Positions 28,101 through 35,264 of a stretch of 64,000 nucleotides of DNA are shown here, in pieces; within the stretch, counting starts at the first letter, position 1, and every line of letters starts with the position of its first letter. The position numbers were made by a program, and so were the translations under genes. A model generated the notes under the pieces. It worked only from the letters and a program-made list of their open reading frames with translations. It searched no databases and was not told the origin of the DNA. This stretch comes from Cyanophora paradoxa (Eukaryota > Glaucocystophyceae > Cyanophorales > Cyanophoraceae), in the NCBI GenBank assembly GCA_004431415.1, contig QPMI01000194.1, positions 86,001 through 150,000 of the forward strand. The letters are read 5' to 3'.

Positions 28101-30451
28101 GCCGCGCCGTTGGTCGTGCCCTTGCAGTGTTTGATGATGTAGTTGTAACCCTGCAGGTACATGGCCACCTTGGCGAGGTAACGGTTGGGCGGCTGGCTCG
28201 TCGACGTGTTGCGGAGCGAGAGGAGCGGCTCGTGATCCGTGTGGATCTCGAACGGCTGGTTGCACTCGAAGTAGTGCGTCCACTGCTTCAGAGCCCACAG
28301 CAACGTCATCGCCTCCCCCTCCACAGCGCCGTAGTTGCGCTCCGAGTCGCCGTTCGTGCGGCTGGAGAACATGAGCGGCCGGACGTTGCCGGCGTCGTCG
28401 GCCTGGTGCAAGATCGCGCCCATCGCCTGCTTGCTCCAGTCCGTTGTCACGATGAACGGCCGCGCGGCGTCGTTGAAGTGAGGGAAGGGGAGGGCGACGT
28501 CGTCGATGAGGGCGGTCTGGAGGGTGCGGAACGCCTCCCTGCAGCGATCGTCCCAGAGCGTCACGAAGGACTGCGGGGCCCCGCCTGGTTCCCGAGGCTT
28601 GTCGCGGTGCTTGAGCACATCGTACAGCGGTTGTGCGATGCGGGCGTAGTTGCGGACGAAGCGTCGGTAGTAACCCGTGAGGCCGACGAAAGAGTGGAGG
28701 TTCTCCGGGGTCGACGGTTCGGGCCACTTGGCGATCATGTCCATCTTCTTCTTGTCCTTCCGTACGCCTTCTCCGGAGACGCGGTGTCCCAGGAGCTCGA
28801 TTTCGCGGACCATGAAGCGGCACTTGCTCGGCTTCAGTTTGAGGTTCCCGCGTTCCACGGCGGCGAAGAAGGCCTCCAGGTCGATGAGGTGCTGGTCGAC
28901 CGTGGAGGAGAAGATGGTCAGGTCATCGACGTACGCGACCACGCAGGTCGAGAGAAGCGGGCCCATGATCGACGAGATAGCCCTGCAGAACGCCGACGGC
29001 CCGTTCGTGATCCCGAATGGAGTGACTTTCCACTGGTACATGCCCCAAGGGACGATGAACGTCGTGTACTTGCGCGACTCCTCCGAGAGCGGAAGCTGCC
29101 AGAATCCTGACGTCGCATCACAGGTTGAAAAGACGCGCGCCTTGCGCAGCCGTTCGAGCTGGTCGTCGATGCGGGGGAGCGGGAAGACGTCGCGCTCCGT
29201 CAGCAGATTCAGTTTGCGATAGTCGATGCAGAACCGTAGCGTGCCGTCCTTCTTCGGCGCCAGCACCACCGGGGAGCCATAGCCAGCCTGGGAGGGCTCG
29301 ATCAAGTCGTCGCGCAGCAACTTCTCGATCTCCTTCCGTGTAGCCTCTTCCGCTGTCGGTGACATCCGACGCGGGTGAGTGTACAGCGGCAGGTTGACCT
29401 TGTCGACTCCAGGCTGGAGCTGTAGCGAGTGCTCGAATTTGAGCAGATCCCGGGGGTCCAGGCGGTTGGTGAAGGAACGCTTGTTGCGGCTGAGCAAGGC
29501 CGTCAGCCGCTCCGCCTGGAACGAGGTCGTCTCCGGTAACGCATCTGCCCGCGAGGCGGCTCGCAGCGCCTCGAGCGCCTCCTTCCAGGCCTCCTCGGGT
29601 GACTTCTCGTCTGGAGGCTTGTCGGAGGTCGGCGGATCCATCGCGTTCGTACTCATCGTCGCTTGCCGTACTGCTGCTGGAGGCGACTGCGGCCCCCCGG
29701 GGTCCAGGTTGTCCCTTCGCCATCGGAGTACAAGACAGCGCAAGTCGGCGATGTGAGCGCGGGCTTCAACTGCCCCGTCGCCCGTCTGTCGCTCGAGTCG
29801 CGTGGACCATTTGTCGAGGGCGGCGTCGAGTTCCTGGACCTCGTCGGCCGTAAGCGGTGTTTGCTCCTGTTCACCGCTGTTGGTGTCCGGGCGCTTGAAA
29901 CATTCTGGCCACCGTTGCCGGGCGACTCGGCGGAAGTGCTTCGGGCCGACGCGCCGACGGACCACCACAGGTCGCGCCGCCTGCAGGATTCGCCGTGCAG
30001 CCGCCCGTCGCTGATCGTCGGTCCACGTGGAGGACGGGCCCGAGGGGAAGGGCGTGGAGTCTGGCGTGAACTCGCCCTCTTCCCAGTGCCCGAATTCAGC
30101 GTAGCCGATGATCGTACCCTCCGAAAGGTGGAGCGGTTTGCGTGTAGGGTTACAGATATGAACGTGGAGGTGGCGGGGGGTTCGGGAGGCGTGTGACCAG
30201 AGTTGGGTGGGGACAGTGAAGGAAGGAGGGAGTAGGGGCGTCTCGTCGCCCCGAGGTACTACAGCTGAGTCACGCGGGTCTGCGTCAGGCGAGCCGAACG
30301 CTGTGATGCGGACTTCGTCTTGCTGAACCGGAAGCTGGCCCCGCAGGTCCGGCACATGGCACCGTACGAAGGCTTCGCCTCTTGGTACGTAGAGGGGACG
30401 GAGAAGGCGGACCGGAACGGCCCCTCCGGTTCGGTCCGAGGACGAAAAGGG
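25109..30451 (-). CDS. ORF3: Pol polyprotein (RT, RNase H, integrase)
   Basis: Copies the element and inserts the cDNA. Residue numbers count from the first ATG in frame at 30,499, although entry is probably by -1 frameshift at 30,445-30,451. Reverse transcriptase, about 370-560: LRFCIDYRKLN, FSTCDATSGFWQLPL, active site AYVDDL near 521, then the thumb LLGHRVSGEGV. RNase H, about 680-810: TTDWSKQAMGAILHQ, HTDHEPLL, ADAMSRAP. Then comes an unusual linker of about 500 residues holding two copies of an LxNL[DE]SxLGPAW motif. Integrase: H2C2 finger (HDDWAHRG to CPHCQRAK), catalytic D in QADIMYLDL, D in IDNGSQ, E in NGGAERLG with 35 residues between D and E, and a C-terminal WTGPFVVL module near 1715. 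It ends in a Pro/Arg-rich tail. All visible catalytic residues are present. Confidence 0.95.
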   Translation of the reverse strand, partial: PFSSSDRTGGAVPVRLLRPLYVPRGEAFVRCHVPDLRGQLPVQQDEVRITAFGSPDADPRDSAVVPRGDETPLLPPSFTVPTQLWSHASRTPRHLHVHICNPTRKPLHLSEGTIIGYAEFGHWEEGEFTPDSTPFPSGPSSTWTDDQRRAAARRILQAARPVVVRRRVGPKHFRRVARQRWPECFKRPDTNSGEQEQTPLTADEVQELDAALDKWSTRLERQTGDGAVEARAHIADLRCLVLRWRRDNLDPGGPQSPPAAVRQATMSTNAMDPPTSDKPPDEKSPEEAWKEALEALRAASRADALPETTSFQAERLTALLSRNKRSFTNRLDPRDLLKFEHSLQLQPGVDKVNLPLYTHPRRMSPTAEEATRKEIEKLLRDDLIEPSQAGYGSPVVLAPKKDGTLRFCIDYRKLNLLTERDVFPLPRIDDQLERLRKARVFSTCDATSGFWQLPLSEESRKYTTFIVPWGMYQWKVTPFGITNGPSAFCRAISSIMGPLLSTCVVAYVDDLTIFSSTVDQHLIDLEAFFAAVERGNLKLKPSKCRFMVREIELLGHRVSGEGVRKDKKKMDMIAKWPEPSTPENLHSFVGLTGYYRRFVRNYARIAQPLYDVLKHRDKPREPGGAPQSFVTLWDDRCREAFRTLQTALIDDVALPFPHFNDAARPFIVTTDWSKQAMGAILHQADDAGNVRPLMFSSRTNGDSERNYGAVEGEAMTLLWALKQWTHYFECNQPFEIHTDHEPLLSLRNTSTSQPPNRYLAKVAMYLQGYNYIIKHCKGTTNGAADAMSRAPLNHPVYNGAADGSEDAPGAAPGARASRCRSLGTRTSPRMYFVQLPREDPAREMASVARTAIEAARVLRAEKERRRIRRVQQKEARTGRAPRELRNLDSALGPAWRSAAQGGRRDPQEAPAAPAPRRPQTALDRSFEIADRMISSGMYRTRSSQATSTAAPSAVDVDEWLARTFPDGPPGDKPATSAPTTAVAEDGGPPVPVEAPPATAAPPSELRAASPGVDEADPAPMAQPPGRRRRALQNLESDLGPAWQHPDNAAATSGRARYPRRAQHPPSSAETGLNALAEQAERVSEEAARRLADPAPLSGADQEHLADGPPHAPLQFNAAHPNLTPQVFRPDGRPRSKHYKRRQRRFLKKFLAGLKDFEGEPAMEEHRRLYNEAQLRRRQLRGWKSRQGRYSVAPPSIPDAAGEENANGVGDAAGDAGSSGASQRGGGQQREEPKSDNGGERSDDDETVERVPSGFVAPLQGPAGDRVRPLDVIVEGEVRDVWAEGHRRIVDPPPPDKLKRFMSDATAMVLEQHNDPWCKQVREFINNGVNTARCRDHRKLEIPEDQITCKWCLRAKEAYADMMDSYEIADGVVRRLPPLADMRSLVVVPETLREMILSAYHDDWAHRGADIVARRIFSRFWWDGMTSSVHRYVRSCPHCQRAKARRRPKVLCKIFEAYFPGDLHQADIMYLDLSVDGMVGAFVSVDAYSKYPDGKPIPDMKASTLRRCAEQALADHGVVQRYLIDNGSQLIQSEWYNFWKSKGTRIIRAAAFHQSTNGGAERLGQTFKRLVYGLCKAAGKSNRHWTEFVHQALLAMRTGIHAATGFPPAVLHFGRDLTLPGDLRFDPDERQRPTDPTLLNDRLAGLARAAESRAAAVAEHRKRYNKRLLRAHGGKPLRRSFRKGEKVLCWFEGLKRGIHNGWTGPFVVLRELSDGHLYAVKATTESERHRRTKELIVHIDLMIPYRDRPANVARKRRQGRPPRPEQPPAPPGAPPEVAPDA

Positions 30452-33400
30452 ACGAAGTGGTTCTCCTGGTCGTCCGGCGAGGTGATGTGCATGCCCCACA
30501 TCTCCGGTGCGCAGCTGATCTGAGCGCGGAGCGCGATGAGGGTCGACAAGCCGAGCAGCATCTTGACATCGCCCATGGAGTTCGGCGACGTGACGACGAC
30601 TGTCCGCGCGAGGCGGACCGGGCCCAACGTCAGAACCACGTGTGCCGTGCGGCCATACGTCGTGATGTTCGACTGGAAGCCGACGAGGGGCACGCGCTCG
30701 TTGAGGTAGGTGAGGCCGGGGATCATCTCAGCCACACTGCCTTCCAAGACATCCACCTCCGCCCCGGAGTCCACGATGACCTTGATCAGGATGCTCTCCT
30801 TGGCCCACCCGTTCGCCCCCAACGCCGCGATTCCACACTCCACCAGCAGTCGTGTCGCCTGGAGGCGGTCCATCCAGGCGTTCTGATCGCGCTTCACGGC
30901 GCTCGCGACGAGCCTCTCCGCCAGCAGCTTGCCCACCTCTCCTCCGACTGTGCGCGAGATGCCCTCCGCGAGCTCCTTGGCCAACGCCTCCACCACCGGC
31001 GATACGGTGGTCATCGGTGTGCCCGCGTCGTCCGTGTGCACCGCCAGCACCCGTGTGAGGAGAGGGAGGCTCGCAGGGTGGAAGACAAACTCGGGGTCCG
31101 CGCTCGTCGTGATCGAATTGGGATGTAGGAGCTGCATCTGGCGGGCTGCGGGGTTTGCTGCCGCCAGCCGAAGGACTCGTCGATGTGCACGCGTGCTTCG
31201 CCATGGCGTTGCTGGCGGAGCGGGCCGATCGTCCTCACTACTGTCTCCTGCCTGCGCGGAATCCGAAGAGGCGCGTTTCCCGAAGAAGCCGACGCCCGCG
31301 CGTTGCGAGAGTGTTGGTTGACGCTGGGGCCCTTCTCCGAAACGCAGCTGGCGGAAAGGGTGCTCGAATGCGGACACGATCACGCATTCCTTGACCGCGA
31401 GTTCCAGCGCCAAATCGCTGTTGCGTGCGGGGCGGCCGAGCTCCTTCTGGATTCGCTGCGTCGTCTCGTAGAGTCCTTGCAGCACCGTGAGGTCACTCTG
31501 CACCTCGTGGATCAGGTCCGGGATCCGCCTCAGCTCTGCCTCCGGTGTACGCCCTTCATACATTCGTGCCACGAGTCTGCGATCCACTGTCGCCACGCAC
31601 ACGGGGTTCTGGACGTCGCAGGGCAGGGCGCAGCTTGCATCTGTGCAAGCGTTGATGAACGTGCACAGCTGGCTCACGATTCCGTCGAACTCGAGTGGCG
31701 TCACCGACAGGATTCGCTTCGTGTACCACGTGACCGTGTCCGGCGCCGTCAGCGCCGCCTCCTTTGGCAGATCAATGCAGACCGCGGCGGGGACGAGCCG
31801 GGGTACGCGTTTGGCCAGGAGAGTTTCCCGCGTCGTTCGCCCGCACGCGTTGCTCACTACCGTCACGTAGAAGACCGCCTGCCTGTGCACCTCCAGTTTC
31901 CGCGCCGCCGAGCGAGAATCTGTGCCATCCACGGCCCATCGCGCCGTCCTCCGTGCGATGTACGCCGCCAAGTGAATCATGCGCGTGTAGACGAGGCTAT
32001 GAGAGAGCCGTAGACTCGTCCAGTCGATCGCGTCGACTTGCGTTACGAAGTCCCGGTCGTACCAGGCGCCGCCTTCCCCGGTCGTTGACGCCCCTGCTCC
32101 TGCCAAGAGGAGGAGTTGCCCCGAGCCGTGGTACTTCGTCCATCGCGTTGCTGTCTGGAGAAACGTGACGAACTGCAGGTCCGTGTAGTCTATCGAGAGC
32201 ATGTACTTCGCGATGGCGCGGAGTGATGTAGGAATGAGCGCTCGTGCAACTCGCCGTGGTGCTGTTGTTGCCGCCTCCGACTCGGACGGTGCCGTCACGT
32301 ACACCGACGACGCTGTGTCCCCAGTCTCCGAGCTGTAGACCGACGCCGATGACGACATCGTCGTCGCCGCTGACGACGCTGTTGTCGTAGATGTCGAGCC
32401 CCCGTACGTCGAATCTGTCGTTGATGACGCTGTCGGCGCTCCGCCTGTTGTGCCCACCGTCGCCTTGGCGCTGGCCGCGAGGCGTCTCTGCAGCTTGCGC
32501 CCCATCCGAGTGCGCGCCCGCTTCGACCCTTCCGACGTTGCCGAGGTGGGCGCCTGTGAGCTTGTCTCGTCCGTCGAGGGCGGCGGACGTTGAGTCCGGC
32601 TTGCCCGTCGGCGTCGCGGCCCCCGCCCAGAGCCACCCTGACCTCCGTCGCCTCCGTCCGCCCCCTCGTCGTCGTCGTCCCCAGTTCCGCCTTCCTCCGG
32701 TCCGGGCGGTAGAGCGATCCACACCGTGTAGTCCGCCAGCTCCCGGGCCCCGCTTCCTACTAGGCTGCAGTCGATGAACGCGTCGCCACGCCGCTTGGGC
32801 GCAGCGTGCAGGTAGTACGGGAGCGGGTTGGTCGCCCCCAGGCGCAAGCTGGTGTCTTCTGCCACGCCCTCCGGGTGCCCCTCCGGTCCCGGCTGCGCCC
32901 CGTGGTACACCAGCGGGCCCGCGTGGGTGATGTGCAGGGCCTCGTCCCCGTACGCGTCACGGAGCCACGTGGTGAACTCTGTCCACAAGGCGCTGTTCTC
33001 CCCTTGTAGCATCTCATCGAGGAGAACCGGGAACAGTGACGTGTGGAGCGGATCCAACGCTGCCCCCTCGAGCGCTTCGCCCATGCTCCACCAGCGGTCG
33101 AAGATCAGCGCGAACCGATCGGCCACCTCCTCCAGTTGCGACGCGTCGACGTGTGTCTGCTGGTTGCCGTCGCCGTCCGCGGTAATCGTGAACGCCCGCA
33201 TCACCGGTACCGCGATCATGTTGTCCAGCGTGCATGGATCTACGGGCCGACGAGGCTTGTAGAAGCGGAAGCCGCGGAAGAAAGTCGCCGCCTGCATGAT
33301 GCCCAGCCGGATGCTCTCCGCAAAGACTGATGGTTCCGGGCAGGTGAAACCATGTCTCGTGAGGAAGTTCATCAGTGCCGGCTGCACGTGGTACGTGCCG

Positions 33401-35250
33401 TCGCACATGTCGCTCTCAGTGGCTTCGGGCACGGCCTCGACATACGCCGGGTAGCCCGTCATGTAACAGCAGCGCTGCTGGATGTGATCCGCCACCTCCG
33501 CTGGCATCGGTGTCGAAAGCCGCGGGTTGCTCGCGTGCAGCTGCATGACCGCAGCCAGGATGAACCCCGAGCTGATCTGTGCGCGTACCACTTCGCGTCG
33601 GAATCCGAGGACCGCAAAGACCTCCGGGTGTCGCGGGCAACGACGGGCTTGCCGCTCGGTCACTCCCCCTTGTTCGTACAACTCGTCACGTGTTTGTGAA
33701 TTCACGCAACTACCCACGCTCACGATAACGCCGTGCGCCCCGACGAAGTGCCCGAACGAGGTCAGAGCTGCTGGAAATTCCGAGCGCTCTTCCCGGAGCC
33801 CGAGAAGTCGCTGTGTGAACGCATTTTGCTGGACGGCGTACTGCTGGAATCTCTGTTGGCCCTCGCGCGTCTTTGAGCTCAACGTAACACGCGCCGGCGG
33901 CATGACCTCATTCTGCAGGTCGATTGGGAACATCTCCCGCCCGACGTCGGGCTCGAGCGGTGTCCGTTGGGGGTTAGTCGGGCTGTAGTGTTCGAAGTGC
34001 TCGCTGGGCACCGGGTGCACGCAGACGTCGCCCAGGAAGCAGGGGTAGATTTGCGGGGCGACGTGGACCTGTCGCGGATCCGCCGTCTGGAATTCCAACT
34101 CTGTCGAGCAGGGCCAGTCGTGGCGGTTGAGCACGCCGGGCTTGTTGAAGTCCTGCAGGAATGCGACGACTCTGCTCAGCATGGTCCCGACGTTGTACCA
34201 GACAGCGATCTCGCGCATCATGACCGCACGGAGCGTGTCGCTGGCGCAGACGTACTGCCGCAGCTTCGTCTCGCGAACCATCAGGATGTCGAACGCCCCC
34301 AATCCCGTCGGCAGGTTGCAACTGTGAGCTGCCGCCTCCACGCTCGTTGGTAGCCCCGTCAGTGCGTTCAATAGCCAGGCTACCAAGGGGAATGCCAAGT
34401 GGACGCGCAAGGCTGTCGTGGCAAAGCAGGAAGCCAGGTGGGCGACCGCTGTCAGTTCCCGATGCGGGTCGGGGACATGCGAGAACCCGAGAAGAAGGTC
34501 GTGGCCCGTCCCGTCGTCCGTCCCGAGCCAGTGTCGCTCCGTTGTCGTTGGCAACTGCACCTCGAACACCATCGTTGCATGAATGTCGTCGTCGCGGGCC
34601 GGGTCGAACACGGAACCGTGGTCCGTCGTCAGCTCTTCGGCGGAGGTGGGATGACTCGGATGCTGCCAGGCCAGCGCCGTCCGCGTCGGAGCCCTGTACT
34701 CGAACCGGCTCTGCAGCGCCGTTGTCCCCGCCTTGACGTCCGTGAAGAGCGTGAGCTCGTCCCCGTTGATGCACACCCGTCCCAGTGCATCGTAACGCTC
34801 CCAGGGCTGGTCCTCCGGTTGTGGCTGCTGGCGCCTCCGCCGGCGTTGCGGGGCCTCGGCCAGGGGCCGGGCGCTTGGCGCTCCAGCGCGCTCCTCCCCC
34901 GGTCTGGCCCGCGGGCCTGTTGGCTGTCCGAGCAGCTGGCCCATCGCCTGCTGGAAGAGCCGCCCTTGGATGCGAGGTGTCCGTGCCCGTTGCGACTCGA
35001 ACGCCGCGGCGATGGCACCGTCAACCGGTTCGGCCCGCTCGTGCAGGCGTCTCCACGTGGTGTAGTGGAAGTAGCCGCTCGCCGGCTGATCCCGAAGGAG
35101 CAAGGGATCCGTGTCGACGTCGTGGCGTGGGAGAGGTGTCGGGACGAACAGGTCCTGCTGGATTGCTCTGTCGTCTGCCGTCAACGCGCCGTCCCCGTGC
35201 TGCAGTTGCTTGCCGACGGCCTGTGCCAGTGGCCCTCCATGGAGTAGCAT
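30259..35250 (-). CDS. ORF2: large protein with C-terminal retropepsin-like protease
   Basis: The frame is open from 36,066, but sequence before about 35,400 looks like a shadow of ORF1. ATG 35,250 lies 11 nt after the ORF1 stop, and starting there gives 1,663 residues. The C-terminus holds an aspartic protease signature, ILIKVIVDSGAEVDVL (DSG near residue 1,493), followed by a GLSTLIAL block (MLLGLSTLI), as expected of a retroviral-type protease upstream of RT. The first 900 residues are globular (FHYTTWRRLHE, DILMVRETKLRQYV, FYKPRRPVDPCTLDN) and match nothing I know. Around 32,260-32,440 lies a Thr/Ser-rich stretch, preceded by an acidic/Gly and Arg-rich linker. Readthrough by -1 frameshift at 30,451 would make an ORF2-Pol fusion of about 3,380 residues. 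It is unusual for the protease to sit with so much extra protein. Confidence 0.8.
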   Translation of the reverse strand: MLLHGGPLAQAVGKQLQHGDGALTADDRAIQQDLFVPTPLPRHDVDTDPLLLRDQPASGYFHYTTWRRLHERAEPVDGAIAAAFESQRARTPRIQGRLFQQAMGQLLGQPTGPRARPGEERAGAPSARPLAEAPQRRRRRQQPQPEDQPWERYDALGRVCINGDELTLFTDVKAGTTALQSRFEYRAPTRTALAWQHPSHPTSAEELTTDHGSVFDPARDDDIHATMVFEVQLPTTTERHWLGTDDGTGHDLLLGFSHVPDPHRELTAVAHLASCFATTALRVHLAFPLVAWLLNALTGLPTSVEAAAHSCNLPTGLGAFDILMVRETKLRQYVCASDTLRAVMMREIAVWYNVGTMLSRVVAFLQDFNKPGVLNRHDWPCSTELEFQTADPRQVHVAPQIYPCFLGDVCVHPVPSEHFEHYSPTNPQRTPLEPDVGREMFPIDLQNEVMPPARVTLSSKTREGQQRFQQYAVQQNAFTQRLLGLREERSEFPAALTSFGHFVGAHGVIVSVGSCVNSQTRDELYEQGGVTERQARRCPRHPEVFAVLGFRREVVRAQISSGFILAAVMQLHASNPRLSTPMPAEVADHIQQRCCYMTGYPAYVEAVPEATESDMCDGTYHVQPALMNFLTRHGFTCPEPSVFAESIRLGIMQAATFFRGFRFYKPRRPVDPCTLDNMIAVPVMRAFTITADGDGNQQTHVDASQLEEVADRFALIFDRWWSMGEALEGAALDPLHTSLFPVLLDEMLQGENSALWTEFTTWLRDAYGDEALHITHAGPLVYHGAQPGPEGHPEGVAEDTSLRLGATNPLPYYLHAAPKRRGDAFIDCSLVGSGARELADYTVWIALPPGPEEGGTGDDDDEGADGGDGGQGGSGRGPRRRRASRTQRPPPSTDETSSQAPTSATSEGSKRARTRMGRKLQRRLAASAKATVGTTGGAPTASSTTDSTYGGSTSTTTASSAATTMSSSASVYSSETGDTASSVYVTAPSESEAATTAPRRVARALIPTSLRAIAKYMLSIDYTDLQFVTFLQTATRWTKYHGSGQLLLLAGAGASTTGEGGAWYDRDFVTQVDAIDWTSLRLSHSLVYTRMIHLAAYIARRTARWAVDGTDSRSAARKLEVHRQAVFYVTVVSNACGRTTRETLLAKRVPRLVPAAVCIDLPKEAALTAPDTVTWYTKRILSVTPLEFDGIVSQLCTFINACTDASCALPCDVQNPVCVATVDRRLVARMYEGRTPEAELRRIPDLIHEVQSDLTVLQGLYETTQRIQKELGRPARNSDLALELAVKECVIVSAFEHPFRQLRFGEGPQRQPTLSQRAGVGFFGKRASSDSAQAGDSSEDDRPAPPATPWRSTRAHRRVLRLAAANPAARQMQLLHPNSITTSADPEFVFHPASLPLLTRVLAVHTDDAGTPMTTVSPVVEALAKELAEGISRTVGGEVGKLLAERLVASAVKRDQNAWMDRLQATRLLVECGIAALGANGWAKESILIKVIVDSGAEVDVLEGSVAEMIPGLTYLNERVPLVGFQSNITTYGRTAHVVLTLGPVRLARTVVVTSPNSMGDVKMLLGLSTLIALRAQISCAPEMWGMHITSPDDQENHFVPFRPRTEPEGPFRSAFSVPSTYQEAKPSYGAMCRTCGASFRFSKTKSASQRSARLTQTRVTQL
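30408..30451 (-). promoter_or_regulatory. -1 ribosomal frameshift signal between ORF2 and ORF3
   Basis: The minus-strand heptamer C CCT TTT (30,451-30,445) is in the ORF2 frame, codons CCT TTT, and fits X XXY YYZ. After a 6-nt spacer a stem-loop spans 30,438-30,408. Its outer arms CGGACCG/CGGTCCG pair perfectly (7 bp), then AAC/GTT and GG/CC pair beyond single bulges, with an AGGGG loop. Slipping one base back moves ribosomes exactly into the ORF3 frame (P-F-S-S-S-D). ORF3 has only shadow sequence before this point. Confidence 0.85.
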
Positions 35251-35264
35251 GTCGACGGCCGTCA
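35248..35264 (-). promoter_or_regulatory. ORF1 stop and ORF2 start, 11 nt apart
   Basis: TGA ending ORF1 (35,264-35,262) is followed by CGGCCGTCGAC and an ATG in the ORF2 frame (35,250-35,248). Termination-reinitiation is one possible route to ORF2. The 805-nt overlap of the open frames requires a -1 shift if translation is continuous, but I found no X XXY YYZ heptamer in the right phase. Confidence 0.45.

Noticed and set aside
27263-29110. 615-codon plus-strand open frame, and other long plus-strand frames across 25-45 kb
   Set aside because: They lie opposite the retrotransposon ORFs, whose minus-strand frames carry catalytic motifs. High GC content keeps antisense frames open by chance.
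30452-30499. ATG at 30,499 as the start of Pol
   Set aside because: The 16 codons before the slippery heptamer are a shadow of ORF2, and the frameshift geometry explains entry into the frame better.
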